DNA of 64,000 bases from Lachnospiraceae bacterium MA2020 (GCA_000746015.1 JQKK01000007.1:1-64000), one strand, 5' to 3'. Shown: positions 1 to 7,878, counted from the first letter of the stretch. Program-made: numbers and translations. The notes: a model not told the origin generated them from the sequence alone.

Positions 1-285
1 AAAAATATGGTAAAGAACCATAGGCTTGCGCAGGCTATTGCAGATGTATCATGGTCTGAGTTTGTAAGGCAGCTGAGTTATAAAGCTGAGTGGTACGGAA
101 GAAAAATCTCAAAAGTAGATAAATTTTTCCCAAGCTCACAGCTGTGTCATGTGTGTGGATATAAGAATACTGAGGTAAAAGACCTGAAGGTCAGAGAATG
201 GATATGCCCTCATTGTAACACAAGGCATGACAGAGATACAAATGCAGCAAAGAATATATTAAAAGAAGGACTGACAATGGTCTAG
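1..285 (+). CDS. tnpB: TnpB RNA-guided nuclease, C-terminal fragment (gene enters from the left)
   Basis: The reading frame is open from base 1, so only the last 94 codons are seen. They carry the TnpB/OrfB zinc ribbon (CHVC then CPHC, i.e. CxxC...CxxC) and the final RuvC motif [11 protein letters not shown] with the catalytic Asp. TnpB of IS200/IS605 elements is an RNA-guided DNA nuclease that cuts the empty donor site and favours element retention. The 3' end of the gene normally overlaps the guide (omega) RNA, and the downstream right end fits this. Whether the whole gene is intact cannot be judged here. Confidence 0.88.
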   Translation, partial: KNMVKNHRLAQAIADVSWSEFVRQLSYKAEWYGRKISKVDKFFPSSQLCHVCGYKNTEVKDLKVREWICPHCNTRHDRDTNAAKNILKEGLTMV

Positions 286-388
286 TACATATGTATAGCG
301 GTAGGAACTATCGTGTTAGCTTGGTAAATTAGGTTTCAATAGAAACCTGTACCCAAGAACCACGTGACTTTAGTCATGTGAGGTTCAG
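286..388 (+). ncRNA. Probable omega-RNA scaffold / right end of the IS element
   Basis: This is the non-coding right end following tnpB. It contains the conserved terminal hairpin CACGTGAC-TTTA-GTCATGTG (one G-U pair) and ends GAGGTTCA. In characterised TnpB systems the RNA starts inside the tnpB 3' end and finishes at the element end, and the adjacent host bases act as guide. By analogy the guide here would be about 388-407, i.e. aguA coding sequence. The 5' end of the RNA is not determined. Confidence 0.6.
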
Positions 389-1063
389 GCTTCTCCATTT
401 GTGCTTGAAGGCGGCTCCATACACTCTGACGGCGAGGGCACTGTCATGGTCACTGAGGCGTGTCTTTTAAGTGAGGGCAGAAACGCTTCTATGACGAAGG
501 AGCAGATTGAGAAAAAGCTGAAATTGTATCTCGGAGCGAATAAGGTTCTTTGGCTTCCGCGAGGTATCTATAATGACGAGACTAACGAGCATGTTGACAA
601 TGTATGTGCTTTTGTGGCTCCGGGAGAAGTGGTGCTTGCATGGACAGATAATGAAGATGATCCACAGTATGAGCTTTCAAAGGCTGATCTCGATTATCTT
701 GAAAGCGTTACAGATGCAAGCGGGCGAAAACTAAAGATACATAAGCTGCCTATACCGGATCATCCAGTTTTGGTAGACGAAAAGGATCTTGCAAATTTTG
801 AATTTGAAGATGGCGAGGATACACGCGAGGTAGGAGAGAGACTTGCCGCAAGCTATGTGAATTTTTATTTTACAAACGGCTCTGTGCTTGTGCCTCAGTT
901 TGGAGGAGAGAATGCTGAAAGTGATGCACGCGCATTGGATATTTTGAAGTCTGTCTGCAAGGGTAGAGAAGTTATCGGCATACCGGCAAGGGCTATTCTT
1001 TTAGGTGGAGGGAATATTCACTGTATAACACAGCAGATACCGCAGAAGGGAAAAGCATTATGA
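389..1063 (+). pseudogene. aguA: Agmatine deiminase, 5'-truncated by the IS element
   Basis: In-frame coding sequence begins right after the IS end ([12 protein letters not shown]...) and runs to a TGA overlapping aguB. About 225 residues match the C-terminal part of agmatine deiminase (family length about 365), which converts agmatine to N-carbamoylputrescine and ammonia. Active-site elements kept are the EGGSIH histidine and the catalytic cysteine in GGGNIHC near the end; the N-terminal third is missing. A GTG at 401 could in principle start a short product, but I see no good ribosome site in the IS end. The missing 5' part probably lies left of the element, outside the window. Confidence 0.85.
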
Positions 1064-1968
1064 TCAAAGATTTAGATAAAGTAAAAGTAGCCTGTGTGCA
1101 GTTTGCGTGCGGAGAAGAGGCTCCGTCTGATGCAGCACAGGTTAAGAGAAATATTGAGACTGCGGAAAGGCTTGTTAGAGAGGCAGCTGAGAACGGTGCT
1201 AATATCATTCTTTTATCTGAGCTTTTTGAGAGAAAGTATTTCTGCCAGGAAAGACAGTATGATTATTATGAGATGGCACTTCCTGCAGATGAAAATCTGG
1301 CGGTAGAGCATTTCAAGAAGGTTTGTGCAGAATTAAAGGTTGTAATGCCGATAAGCATCTATGAAAGGGACGGAAATGTTCTTTACAATTCTGTCGTCAT
1401 GATAGATGCAGATGGCAGTGATCTCGGCACATACCGTAAGACTCATATCCCGGATGACCACTATTATCAGGAAAAGTTTTATTTTACTCCAGGCAACACA
1501 GGATTTAAGGTCTTTGACACCGCCTATGGCAAGGTCGGAGTAGGTATCTGCTGGGACCAGTGGTTCCCGGAGACTGCAAGATGTCTTGCGCTGAATGGTG
1601 CAGATATCATTCTTTATCCTACCGCAATCGGTTCAGAGCCGATACTTGATGTTGACAGCGCAGGTCACTGGATGCGCACCATGCAGGGACATTCTGCAGC
1701 GAATATAGTTCCTGTGGCAGCGGCTAATCGTATCGGATTGGAAAAAGTTACGCCATCTGAGGCAAACGGAGGTCAGACTTCAAGCCTTAATTTCTACGGC
1801 AGCAGCTTCCTTACAGATGAGACAGGAGATGTCATCTCAAAGGCTTCTCGCGACAAAGAAGAGATCATCTATGCAGAGTATGACTTCAATGAGATTCGCA
1901 AAAATCGCCTTGCATGGGGGCTGTTTAGGGATAGAAGACCGGAATGCTATGGGGAGATTGTAAAGTGA
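1060..1968 (+). CDS. aguB: N-carbamoylputrescine amidase
   Basis: A 302-residue nitrilase-superfamily enzyme that hydrolyses N-carbamoylputrescine to putrescine, CO2 and ammonia in the agmatine route. The catalytic triad is visible: Glu54 ([11 protein letters not shown]), Lys127 ([10 protein letters not shown]) and Cys164 ([12 protein letters not shown]). The length is normal for AguB. The start ATG overlaps the aguA stop (ATGA), so the two genes were an operon with translational coupling. With aguA cut by the IS element, expression now depends on read-through from the element or an internal promoter, and substrate supply is probably lost unless a second aguA exists. Confidence 0.93.
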   Translation: MIKDLDKVKVACVQFACGEEAPSDAAQVKRNIETAERLVREAAENGANIILLSELFERKYFCQERQYDYYEMALPADENLAVEHFKKVCAELKVVMPISIYERDGNVLYNSVVMIDADGSDLGTYRKTHIPDDHYYQEKFYFTPGNTGFKVFDTAYGKVGVGICWDQWFPETARCLALNGADIILYPTAIGSEPILDVDSAGHWMRTMQGHSAANIVPVAAANRIGLEKVTPSEANGGQTSSLNFYGSSFLTDETGDVISKASRDKEEIIYAEYDFNEIRKNRLAWGLFRDRRPECYGEIVK

Positions 1969-1987
1969 TTCATAGTTAGACATCCAC

Positions 1988-2180
1988 GGAATGGCTGTAA
2001 GGATTCCTTCCGCATCCCTGCAACCGCTTTTATCGTTGAACTTCCTTCTAACATCGACTAATGCCCGAAACGATTCGCCTCGATTATGGCTCTTAGTTTC
2101 GGGCATAAGTCTTTGTAAGAAGGTGATTTCAACTGAGCGGTTGACACGAGGATGCTATAGGAAAACGTTACAGCCATTCC
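1988..2180 (+). ncRNA. Candidate rod-shaped structured RNA (nested inverted repeats)
   Basis: Five nested complementary pairs fold this 193-nt stretch into one long rod: 1988-2000 with 2168-2180 (13 bp, GGAATGGCTGTAA), 2013-2017 with 2150-2154, 2021-2028 with 2136-2143 (CAACCGCT/AGCGGTTG), 2035-2048 with 2119-2133 (imperfect), and 2061-2071 with 2096-2106 (ATGCCCGAAAC). A strong terminator follows at 2218-2262. A rod with internal bulges resembles 6S RNA in overall plan, but I do not recognise its conserved bubble and do not name it. A palindromic mobile element is the alternative. No promoter was identified. Confidence 0.5.
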
Positions 2181-2217
2181 TGAATAATAATGCAGGTTAC
2201 GATATATAAGTGAAAGA

Positions 2218-2262
2218 AACAGCTTTGAGCGAAAATATCATATCGCTTGAAGCTGTTTTTTA
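2218..2262 (+). terminator. Intrinsic terminator after the structured RNA
   Basis: Stem AACAGCTT-GAGCGA (2218-2232) pairs with TCGCTT-AAGCTGTT (2243-2257), followed by a run of T. It ends transcription from the aguB/RNA side; the opposite strand has only a weak U tract. Confidence 0.85.
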
Positions 2263-2270
2263 TTTGATCA

Positions 2271-2714
2271 TTACTTTTTATTATTGATATTTTTTCGTTT
2301 CAGTTTGTGAGTGGCATAATCTAGCATATCACGCCTTCCTGCGGCATCCAGTTTTGAAAAGTAGTACAGCATTTCTCGCTGCTCTTGTGTCAGGCCTGCT
2401 AACTTCTCATCATTGATGAAAGAAAGATAGTCGGACATTTCTAACGCATCGGCACCTGGCGGTAAAGCATCATAATAGATATCATTGTCCAATTCAAGGC
2501 ACAGCTTTAGTAAATCATCAGTTGAAAGCCCATAGAATGCGGCTATTTTGTAAAGCGGTATAGGACTAGGCATTCTCTTGCCTGCTTCATAGGCAGAGTA
2601 TGTTTGCTGCCTGATTTCTCCGGCCATAGCGACCTCGCTTTGGGTGTAATTATGGGCGAGCCTCAGTTCTTTAAGTTTTTCAGCAATTTTTCTAGAATTA
2701 TTTTTCTCGGACAT
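2271..2714 (-). CDS. XRE-family transcriptional regulator
   Basis: A 147-residue protein with an N-terminal Cro/C1-type helix-turn-helix (about residues 10-65: LKELRLAHNYTQSEVAMAG, QQTYSAYEAGKRMPSP) and an uncharacterised C-terminal helical part. The start is set at 2714 because a good ribosome site (AAGAAGGTG, 2721-2729) lies six bases upstream; the ATG at 2723 falls inside that site. It is divergent from the accessory locus starting at 2863, and the gap holds two TAGTGGTAA direct repeats. It probably represses that locus and itself (inference). A decayed copy of this gene and of the same intergenic region lies at 7735-7957. Confidence 0.85.
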   Translation of the reverse strand: MSEKNNSRKIAEKLKELRLAHNYTQSEVAMAGEIRQQTYSAYEAGKRMPSPIPLYKIAAFYGLSTDDLLKLCLELDNDIYYDALPPGADALEMSDYLSFINDEKLAGLTQEQREMLYYFSKLDAAGRRDMLDYATHKLKRKNINNKK

Positions 2715-2770
2715 TATATGCACCTTCTTTATTAAAAGTTTAGCATTTATCCGAAATATTTATACAATGT

Positions 2771-2814
2771 TAGTGGTAATGTATACAGCGATAGTGGTAA
2801 ACTAAAACTATAAT
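2771..2814 (+). promoter_or_regulatory. Operator repeats and promoter of the accessory locus, copy A
   Basis: TAGTGGTAA occurs at 2771-2779 and 2792-2800, 21 bp (two helical turns) apart, just upstream of a TATAAT box at 2809-2814. The second repeat overlaps the expected -35 position, a layout suited to repression by the divergent XRE protein. The same pair with the same spacing recurs at 7879-7908. Confidence 0.65.
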
Positions 2815-2862
2815 TTGTCTTTTAAGAAATTAAGGTTGGAGGTATCAGGATGATATATATAT

Positions 2863-3078
2863 ATGCAAAGGCCGTTGACCATGCGGGAAATTGGGAAGAT
2901 ACTGAATTCTCTGACTCCATCGGGTAATCGTGCGCCTATGCCTTCTATACATGAGAAATCCTTATTTGACATAAATGCTGCGAATACAAGGAAGGAAATG
3001 GTCCTGGATAATTTTATTTTCGCTTTCGAAGAGCAGAATACAGATGCGATGGCGTTTGAGTATAAGCTTGACTTCTAA
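2863..3078 (+). pseudogene. Deletion-fusion small gene (head of the 7958 gene, tail of the 12225 gene)
   Basis: The N-terminal 54 residues nearly match the 101-residue protein at 7958, whereas the tail (EEQNTDAMAFEYKLDF) matches the end of the membrane protein at 12225 (NEQNTDARAFEYKLEF). The join falls at a shared GCTT(T) sequence. The simplest reading is a copy of the large operon that lost everything between these two genes. The ATG best placed for the GGAGG ribosome site is at 2850, but a TA tract two units longer than in the intact copy (12 vs 8 nt) puts it out of frame; only the ATG at 2863, far from that site, is in frame. Expression is therefore doubtful. The function of the head domain is unknown. 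Confidence 0.7.
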
Positions 3079-3092
3079 GGAAAAATGGTTTT

Positions 3093-4239
3093 ATGAATGA
3101 GTTTATAATGAATGATATAGAAATTGAAGATGACAATGATGATGTTATCACTGATCCGGAGGTGTATTATAATCGTGCATTTGTCCTTTTTGACACAAAG
3201 CACTATAATGATGCTTTCTCAGAGATAGAAAAAGCGATAAGGTATGGGAACGGAGAGTTAAAAATATAAGGTTTTAAAAATGAAGATCCTTATTGGCTCG
3301 GGGGACTATCAAAAAGGCGAACAGTTCATTGTCAACTCCAATATTTTGTCACAGATCCCGGATAGGTCTGATTCTATTTGGAAACAGGTTATGTCCGGAC
3401 TGGCGGAATGTGTTTGTTATTTATACGATGCAGAAAGCGTCAGTAATTCTGAAATTAAAAAGCTGAACAGTGACATAGTTTATGAATTGACATCTATGCT
3501 TAGTCGTGGAGACGGTGTATCGAAAAATGATACTCTTTCGGTCGCAGTGCATCAAATAGCTTCTGAAAAGGGTAATATAGATTCTAAGGCAAGACTTGGA
3601 TGGATGTATATTAATGGTATTGGTGTGAAAAAAGATGTTGCACAGGCTTTCAATTGGTATTTGTCTGCAGCCAAGCAAGGACACTTAGCTTCACAACATA
3701 ACACAGCCTTGATGTATCTTAGAGGAGATGGAGTAAACAAAGACATAGCGGAATCTATAAGATGGTTTGAATCTGCTGCAAGGGGAGGTTATAACGAGTC
3801 TCAGTATTTACTTGGCTTATTGTATGCTAATGGATCCGGTGTAAAGAAGGACGAGCAAAAAGCTTCAGAATGGTTATTTGATTCCGCTCAAAGAGGAAAT
3901 GATAGAGCTTCAAATAAGTTGACCGAGCTTGCAAATGAAGGAAGCTCATATTGTCAGTATGCATTAGGCAAACTATATTATGACGGCATAGCTTTCGCAC
4001 GAGATGATGATAAGGCTTTGCAATGGTGGATACAATCGGCCGCACAAGGAAATCAGGCGGCTGTTCAAGCCATAAAAGATATTAATTCTAATAGTAATAC
4101 TGAAGCAGCTGCTAATGTGGCATTAGCTAAGCAGGCTAATGCTGCAATGGCTGTTGATGATACCATATCACCAGCAGCCTTAGCTGCAGCCAATGTCATT
4201 GCTAAAGGCATTTGTAAGATTGCTGACTTCTTTAATTGA
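3093..4239 (+). pseudogene. Sel1-repeat protein gene, frameshifted in an A tract
   Basis: The first frame (3093-3269) encodes the acidic TPR head shared by this locus (MNEFIMNDIEIEDDNDD, DPEVYYNRAF, KAIRYGNGELK) and stops at 3267. The rest (3280-4239) is in the +1 frame and begins with the residues expected next (KILIGSG...). Removing one A from the 5-A run at 3260-3264 restores L-K-Y-K-V-L-K-M-K-I-L and one protein of about 380 residues. The body has five or six Sel1 repeats (e.g. GDGVSKNDTLSVAV, GIGVKKDVAQAFNWY, GSGVKKDEQKASEW) and an alanine-rich helical tail (ALAKQANAAMAVDDTISPA). Sel1 repeats are alpha-solenoid protein-binding modules. It may be a dead copy, an ON/OFF slippage switch or a sequencing error. 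Confidence 0.8.
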
Positions 4240-4267
4240 GAAGAAGTAATCTACCGGGTCCGAGCAA

Positions 4268-4336
4268 GTCTTTAAACTGCCTGACCCAAGGGATCGTCAG
4301 GGTACAAGTCCTTGACTTCTAAGGAGAAATGGGTTT
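4268..4336 (+). repeat. Conserved 69-nt leader, copy 1
   Basis: This spacer before the second Sel1 gene closely matches 6226-6294 over its full 69 nt, including TTAAACTGCCTGACCCAAG and the ribosome-site segment TTGACTTCTAAGGAGAAAT. The last 25 nt also resemble the spacers before 3093 and 12614, where the same bases are the end of the upstream small gene (...GACTTCTAAGGA). It contains a short CCTGAC...GTCAGG hairpin. The near-identity carries on into the coding region, so leader plus head form one repeated DNA module. Confidence 0.8.
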
Positions 4337-6103
4337 ATGAATGATTTCATTATGGATGATGATATAGAAATTGAAGATGACAATGATGATGTTATCACTG
4401 ATCCGGAGGTGTATTATAATCGCGCCTTTGTCCTTTTTGACACGAACCATTATGATGACGCATTAAATGAAGTGAATAAAGCTATAGAATATGGGAATGG
4501 AGCATTAAAATACATGGTCCTCAAGGTGAGAATCCTTATATGTTTAGAGGATTATCATAGCTGTGACCAATTCTTTTCAAAATTCAACCTTCTTTCGAAA
4601 ACTCAAAATGAAGATGTAGCAAAGGATGTCAGGGAAATCATCATGTCTAGCTATGCAAGAAGCATCTATAATTTGTACGATTCAGAGGATATTAGTGATA
4701 ACCTTGCTACAGGCTTGATATCAGTGATTAATGAACTTGCTTTGATGTTCCGCTATGGGAAAAATATACTAAAAGATGAAGCTTTTGCAGTAGCATTGTA
4801 TCATGTAGCGGCTGAAAAGGGTAACATGGAATCTCAGGCGTGTTTAGCATTTATGTATCAAAATGGATGCGGCACGCCAAAGGATATGTCGAAAGCGTTT
4901 TATTGGTATAGAGCTTCAGCAGAACAGGGATATAAGGAGGCTCAGTACAATCTTGCGTTGATGTATCTCAAAGGTCTGGGTATACCGAAAGATATTAGCG
5001 AGGCACTCATGTGGTTTGAAAGGGCTGCTGAGCAGGGAGATAGGGAATCTCAATATTTATTGGGACAATTATATAGTGGTAATTATGGAATTAAGCTTGA
5101 TGTGAAGACCGCTAAATATTTATTTGACGCCATAAAAAACGGGCATGATAAAGCAAAGGAAAGGCTGCTGGAATTGGCTGATAAGGGAGATCCTGAATCA
5201 CAATACTATGTTGGAAAGATGTACAAAGATGGGAAATGGATGGTACAAGATAACAAGAAAGCACTAGAATGGATTGAAAAATCGGCTGATCAGGGGAATG
5301 CAAAAGGTCAGAATGCCTTGGGATGTTTCTACCTAGATGGTATAGGTGTGTCACAGGATTATAACAAAGCGATGTCTCTTTTCCTTAAAGCAGCAAGACA
5401 GGAAAATGCATATGCCCAAGCAAATATAGGATATATGTATATGTCTGGTATAGGAGTTGAAGCAACACCAAGGCTGGCGTTATATTGGACGGAGCTCGCC
5501 GCAAACCAAAAACTCGACCGTGCACAACACCAAATGGGACATATATTTCAATGGGGAATTGGTGTAGAGGAAAACAACATTAAAGCGAAAGAGTGGTATA
5601 GTTTAGCTGCTGAACAAGGATATGCATGGAGTCAATATATGTTAGGCGCTATAGCTCTTGATGAAAGGGATTATGATACGGCCGTAAAATGGCTTATGAA
5701 AGCGGCAGATCAGGGATTAGTTTTTGCTCAAAATCGTCTGGGACTTTGTTATGAGAATGGGCAGGGTGTCTCTCAAAACTTTTCATCGGCTTTGGAGTGG
5801 TATCAAAAGGCAGCGGATAGTAATAATGCAAAAGGACAATATAATCTGGCTAAGATGTATGAAGAAGGCAAAGGTGTAGCAAAAGATGCTGTAAAGGCAG
5901 CGGAATGGTATAGAAAAGCAGCGGAACAAGGGGATATGGGGGCACAGTTTTCTTTGGGATGTGCATATGAAAATGGTCAAGGTGTAAGTAAAAATATAGA
6001 AGAAGCCGTAAAGTGGTATCAAAAAGCCGCAGATCAAGGACATGAACTAGCTCAAAGGCGGTGTGAAAGGTATCACAAATACAAAAGTTGGATGCAGCAT
6101 TAG
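4337..6103 (+). CDS. Large Sel1-repeat protein with acidic TPR head
   Basis: A 588-residue, apparently cytoplasmic solenoid protein. Residues 1-58 form the shared head: MNDFIMDDDIEIEDDND, then a TPR-like helix pair (DPEVYYNRAFVLFDT...DDALNEVNKAIEYGN). From about residue 165 there are about twelve Sel1 repeats (e.g. GCGTPKDMSKAFYWYRASAE, GKGVAKDAVKAAEWYRKAAE). The end is eroded: 6094-6204 still encodes the alanine-rich tail of the 3093 gene (ALAK, ADAAMAVDDTISPA), but one frame off and with TAG where the other copy has CAG. The present stop is thus secondary. Sel1 arrays scaffold protein complexes; the partner here is unknown. No signal peptide. Confidence 0.9.
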   Translation: MNDFIMDDDIEIEDDNDDVITDPEVYYNRAFVLFDTNHYDDALNEVNKAIEYGNGALKYMVLKVRILICLEDYHSCDQFFSKFNLLSKTQNEDVAKDVREIIMSSYARSIYNLYDSEDISDNLATGLISVINELALMFRYGKNILKDEAFAVALYHVAAEKGNMESQACLAFMYQNGCGTPKDMSKAFYWYRASAEQGYKEAQYNLALMYLKGLGIPKDISEALMWFERAAEQGDRESQYLLGQLYSGNYGIKLDVKTAKYLFDAIKNGHDKAKERLLELADKGDPESQYYVGKMYKDGKWMVQDNKKALEWIEKSADQGNAKGQNALGCFYLDGIGVSQDYNKAMSLFLKAARQENAYAQANIGYMYMSGIGVEATPRLALYWTELAANQKLDRAQHQMGHIFQWGIGVEENNIKAKEWYSLAAEQGYAWSQYMLGAIALDERDYDTAVKWLMKAADQGLVFAQNRLGLCYENGQGVSQNFSSALEWYQKAADSNNAKGQYNLAKMYEEGKGVAKDAVKAAEWYRKAAEQGDMGAQFSLGCAYENGQGVSKNIEEAVKWYQKAADQGHELAQRRCERYHKYKSWMQH

Positions 6104-6204
6104 CTAAGTAGGCTGATGCTGCAATGGCTGTTGATGATACTATATCACCTGCTACAGTAGCAGGTGGTATTGACAAACTTGCTAATCTTTTCAAGAATAA
6201 GTAA
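6094..6204 (+). pseudogene. Detached C-terminal tail of the preceding Sel1 gene
   Basis: Read in its own frame this encodes A-A-L-A-K-stop-A-D-A-A-M-A-V-D-D-T-I-S-P-A... up to L-F-K-N-K-stop, homologous to the tail of the copy at 3093-4239. It is separated from its gene by a one-base change in an A run around 6083-6086 plus a CAG-to-TAG nonsense change at 6109-6111. Confidence 0.7.
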
Positions 6205-6225
6205 TCCCGCGGTGGATCTGAGTAT

Positions 6226-6294
6226 GTCCTTAAACTGCCTGACCCAAGGGGTCGTCATTGTACAAGTCCTTGACTTCTAAGGAGAAATTGGTTT
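6226..6294 (+). repeat. Conserved 69-nt leader, copy 2
   Basis: Same length and nearly the same sequence as 4268-4336, ending in the TAAGGAGAAAT ribosome site before the clamp-like gene. Its central hairpin is weaker (GTCATT instead of GTCAGG). A partial third copy (CAAGTCGTTAAACTGTCTT) sits near 7603-7622. Confidence 0.8.
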
Positions 6295-7284
6295 ATGAAT
6301 GATTTTATAATGGATGATGATATAGAAATTGAAGATGACAATGATGATGTTATCACAGATCCGGAGGTGTATTATAATCGCGCTTTTGTTTTGTATGATA
6401 CGAATCATTATCAGGACGCATTGTCAGAGATCGATAAGGCAATAAAGTATGGAGATAGCGGAATAAAATACATTAAAATGAAATTAAAAATATTGTATGA
6501 AGGCTTTGGTTATGAAAGTTATTATCGATATGTAAAAAAGATTAGTTGTTTTTCATTATCTCAGTATTCATTGAAAAGAATAATTGACCAGACATTGTTT
6601 TCGGCTGGTAAAGGTAATAATCCCCTGTTTAATACGGTACTTTTTGAGATATCCGAAAATAGACTAATGGTTACTACATTAGATGGTCATCGAATTGCTC
6701 ATTGCACTACTATTATTAACAATAACAGTAGTAATAGTAATGCCGCCATTATTCCTATCAATTCACTGGAAAAACTATATTATAGATTAACCAATACTAA
6801 TGATATATATGTTAATTTTCTAATAAATAATAATGAAGCTTTATTTATGATTGATGAAAACATTGTAGATTTCAAACTGTTGTCTGGAAGTTACTTTGAT
6901 TATAGAGAATTTTTGTCGAGCTTTTCTAATCATAAAACAAAAGTACAAGTTATAAGAAACGAGCTATTAGAGATACTTGAGCTTGCCTGTGCTACAATAA
7001 AAGCAAAAACACCATGTATCATATCCGTCTGTGAAAACAGACTACATTTTTCAGCAGAAAGCAATACTGGAATGATAAGCAGAACGTTGAGTGTTGTAAA
7101 AAGAGGGGATGATATAAGGATGGGCTTTAATCCGAAATTTCTTGTTGAACCTATACGGGTTATAGACGATGAAACAATACAAATGTATTTTTCACCATAT
7201 GAAGGTCCATGCGTTCCATGCCATATTCGTGATGATAATGGCAATTACCATTATTTAATACTTCCGATAAATATAAACAGATAA
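6295..7284 (+). CDS. Acidic TPR head fused to a DNA polymerase III beta-clamp-like body
   Basis: Residues 1-58 are the head shared with the Sel1 proteins of this locus (first 37 residues almost identical to the 4337 product). From about residue 87 the protein reads as sliding-clamp domains 2 and 3. Domain 2 shows LKRIIDQTLFSAGKGNNPLF, then LMVTTLDGHRIAH, IIPINSLEKLY and the FDYREFLSSF motif at 201-210 (DnaN: FPDYRRVIP). Domain 3 (about 213-329) has RNELLEILELA, LHFSAESNTGM, FNPKFLVEPIRVI at 278-290 (DnaN: FNPKYLLDAL) and the ending YLILPININR (DnaN: yLI.PvRl). Clamp domain 1 is missing and replaced by the head. DnaN is the DNA-encircling processivity factor; whether this forms a ring is unknown. 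It is not the housekeeping clamp. No frame damage is seen. Confidence 0.85.
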   Translation: MNDFIMDDDIEIEDDNDDVITDPEVYYNRAFVLYDTNHYQDALSEIDKAIKYGDSGIKYIKMKLKILYEGFGYESYYRYVKKISCFSLSQYSLKRIIDQTLFSAGKGNNPLFNTVLFEISENRLMVTTLDGHRIAHCTTIINNNSSNSNAAIIPINSLEKLYYRLTNTNDIYVNFLINNNEALFMIDENIVDFKLLSGSYFDYREFLSSFSNHKTKVQVIRNELLEILELACATIKAKTPCIISVCENRLHFSAESNTGMISRTLSVVKRGDDIRMGFNPKFLVEPIRVIDDETIQMYFSPYEGPCVPCHIRDDNGNYHYLILPININR

Positions 7285-7509
7285 AATATAATTTAGGATA
7301 CCACCTCATATGGGCGGGTGGCACATAGCACTCTCCCTATGTTGTAATCATGGTTAGAGTATATGATCTGACAAAGGCATGAGGTAAAACCGATGATTTC
7401 ACTTATACATAGGAAAGAAGTATATATTTTTTTCGAGGGATTCCTGGTTTAATCTTTTCGTTTGAACCGTAGTTCGAAACCCCACCCCCTTTTATATTAG
7501 ACAATAAAG

Positions 7510-7553
7510 ACCGTCATACCGGTTACTTAGGGTAACTGGTATGGCGGTTTTTT
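7510..7553 (+). terminator. Strong intrinsic terminator
   Basis: A 17-bp stem ACCGTCATACCGGTTAC / GTAACTGGTATGGCGGT (two G-U or mismatch positions), loop TTAGGG, then TTTTTT. It separates the clamp-like gene from the AAA+ operon. Confidence 0.92.
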
Positions 7554-7734
7554 GGTGCCATTTTTTATGGTAATAGAGCATGGTATACGTATCGACCCAG
7601 ACAAGTCGTTAAACTGTCTTATTTTTATGCCCGGAATTAGAAAGGAGCCGGGATAATCATTAACAAATCTTATGAAAGGAGAATATGTAACTATTTCACA
7701 TTAACCCTGTGCTATATCAGCACACTATTAAGAA

Positions 7735-7822
7735 ATAGATATCATTGTCAAATTCGAGGCACAGCTTGATTAAGTCATCAGTTGAAAGCCCATAAAATGA
7801 AGCAATTATTTTTATCGGACAT
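7735..7822 (-). pseudogene. Remnant of a second XRE regulator gene
   Basis: On the minus strand it keeps the start and ribosome site of the 2714 gene (GAAGGTGCATCTAATG) and a segment matching that gene's middle, but about 150 bp in between are deleted. Translation gives only M-S-D-K-N-N-C-F-I-L-W-A-F-N before a stop. It marks a duplication of the regulator-operator unit, leaving one working regulator for both operator copies. Confidence 0.75.
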
Positions 7823-7878
7823 TAGATGCACCTTCTTTATTAAAAGTTTAGCATTTATCCGAAATGTTTATACAATAA

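Larger units (their letters stand above)
1..388 (+). mobile_element. IS200/IS605-type insertion element, right part
   Basis: The window opens inside a TnpB gene and runs through a typical right end: after the tnpB stop comes about 100 nt of non-coding sequence ending in a hairpin (CACGTGAC, loop TTTA, GTCATGTG) followed by GAGGTTCA. Known IS605-family right ends have this hairpin-plus-GAGGTTCA layout. The next bases already encode agmatine deiminase, so the element end is placed near 387-388. The left end and any tnpA lie outside the window. The exact end is uncertain by a few bases. Confidence 0.8.

Noticed and set aside
401-1063. Independent 220-residue gene starting at GTG 401
   Set aside because: The agmatine deiminase frame continues upstream to the IS end and the family needs about 145 more N-terminal residues; truncation is the better reading.
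1991-2209. Small ORFs on both strands after aguB
   Set aside because: They coincide with the nested inverted repeats of the RNA candidate and lack ribosome sites.
7435-7495. Possible tRNA (GTTCGAAACCCCACCCC reminiscent of a T arm and acceptor end)
   Set aside because: No matching 5' acceptor strand, D arm or anticodon arm; the T stem does not pair.
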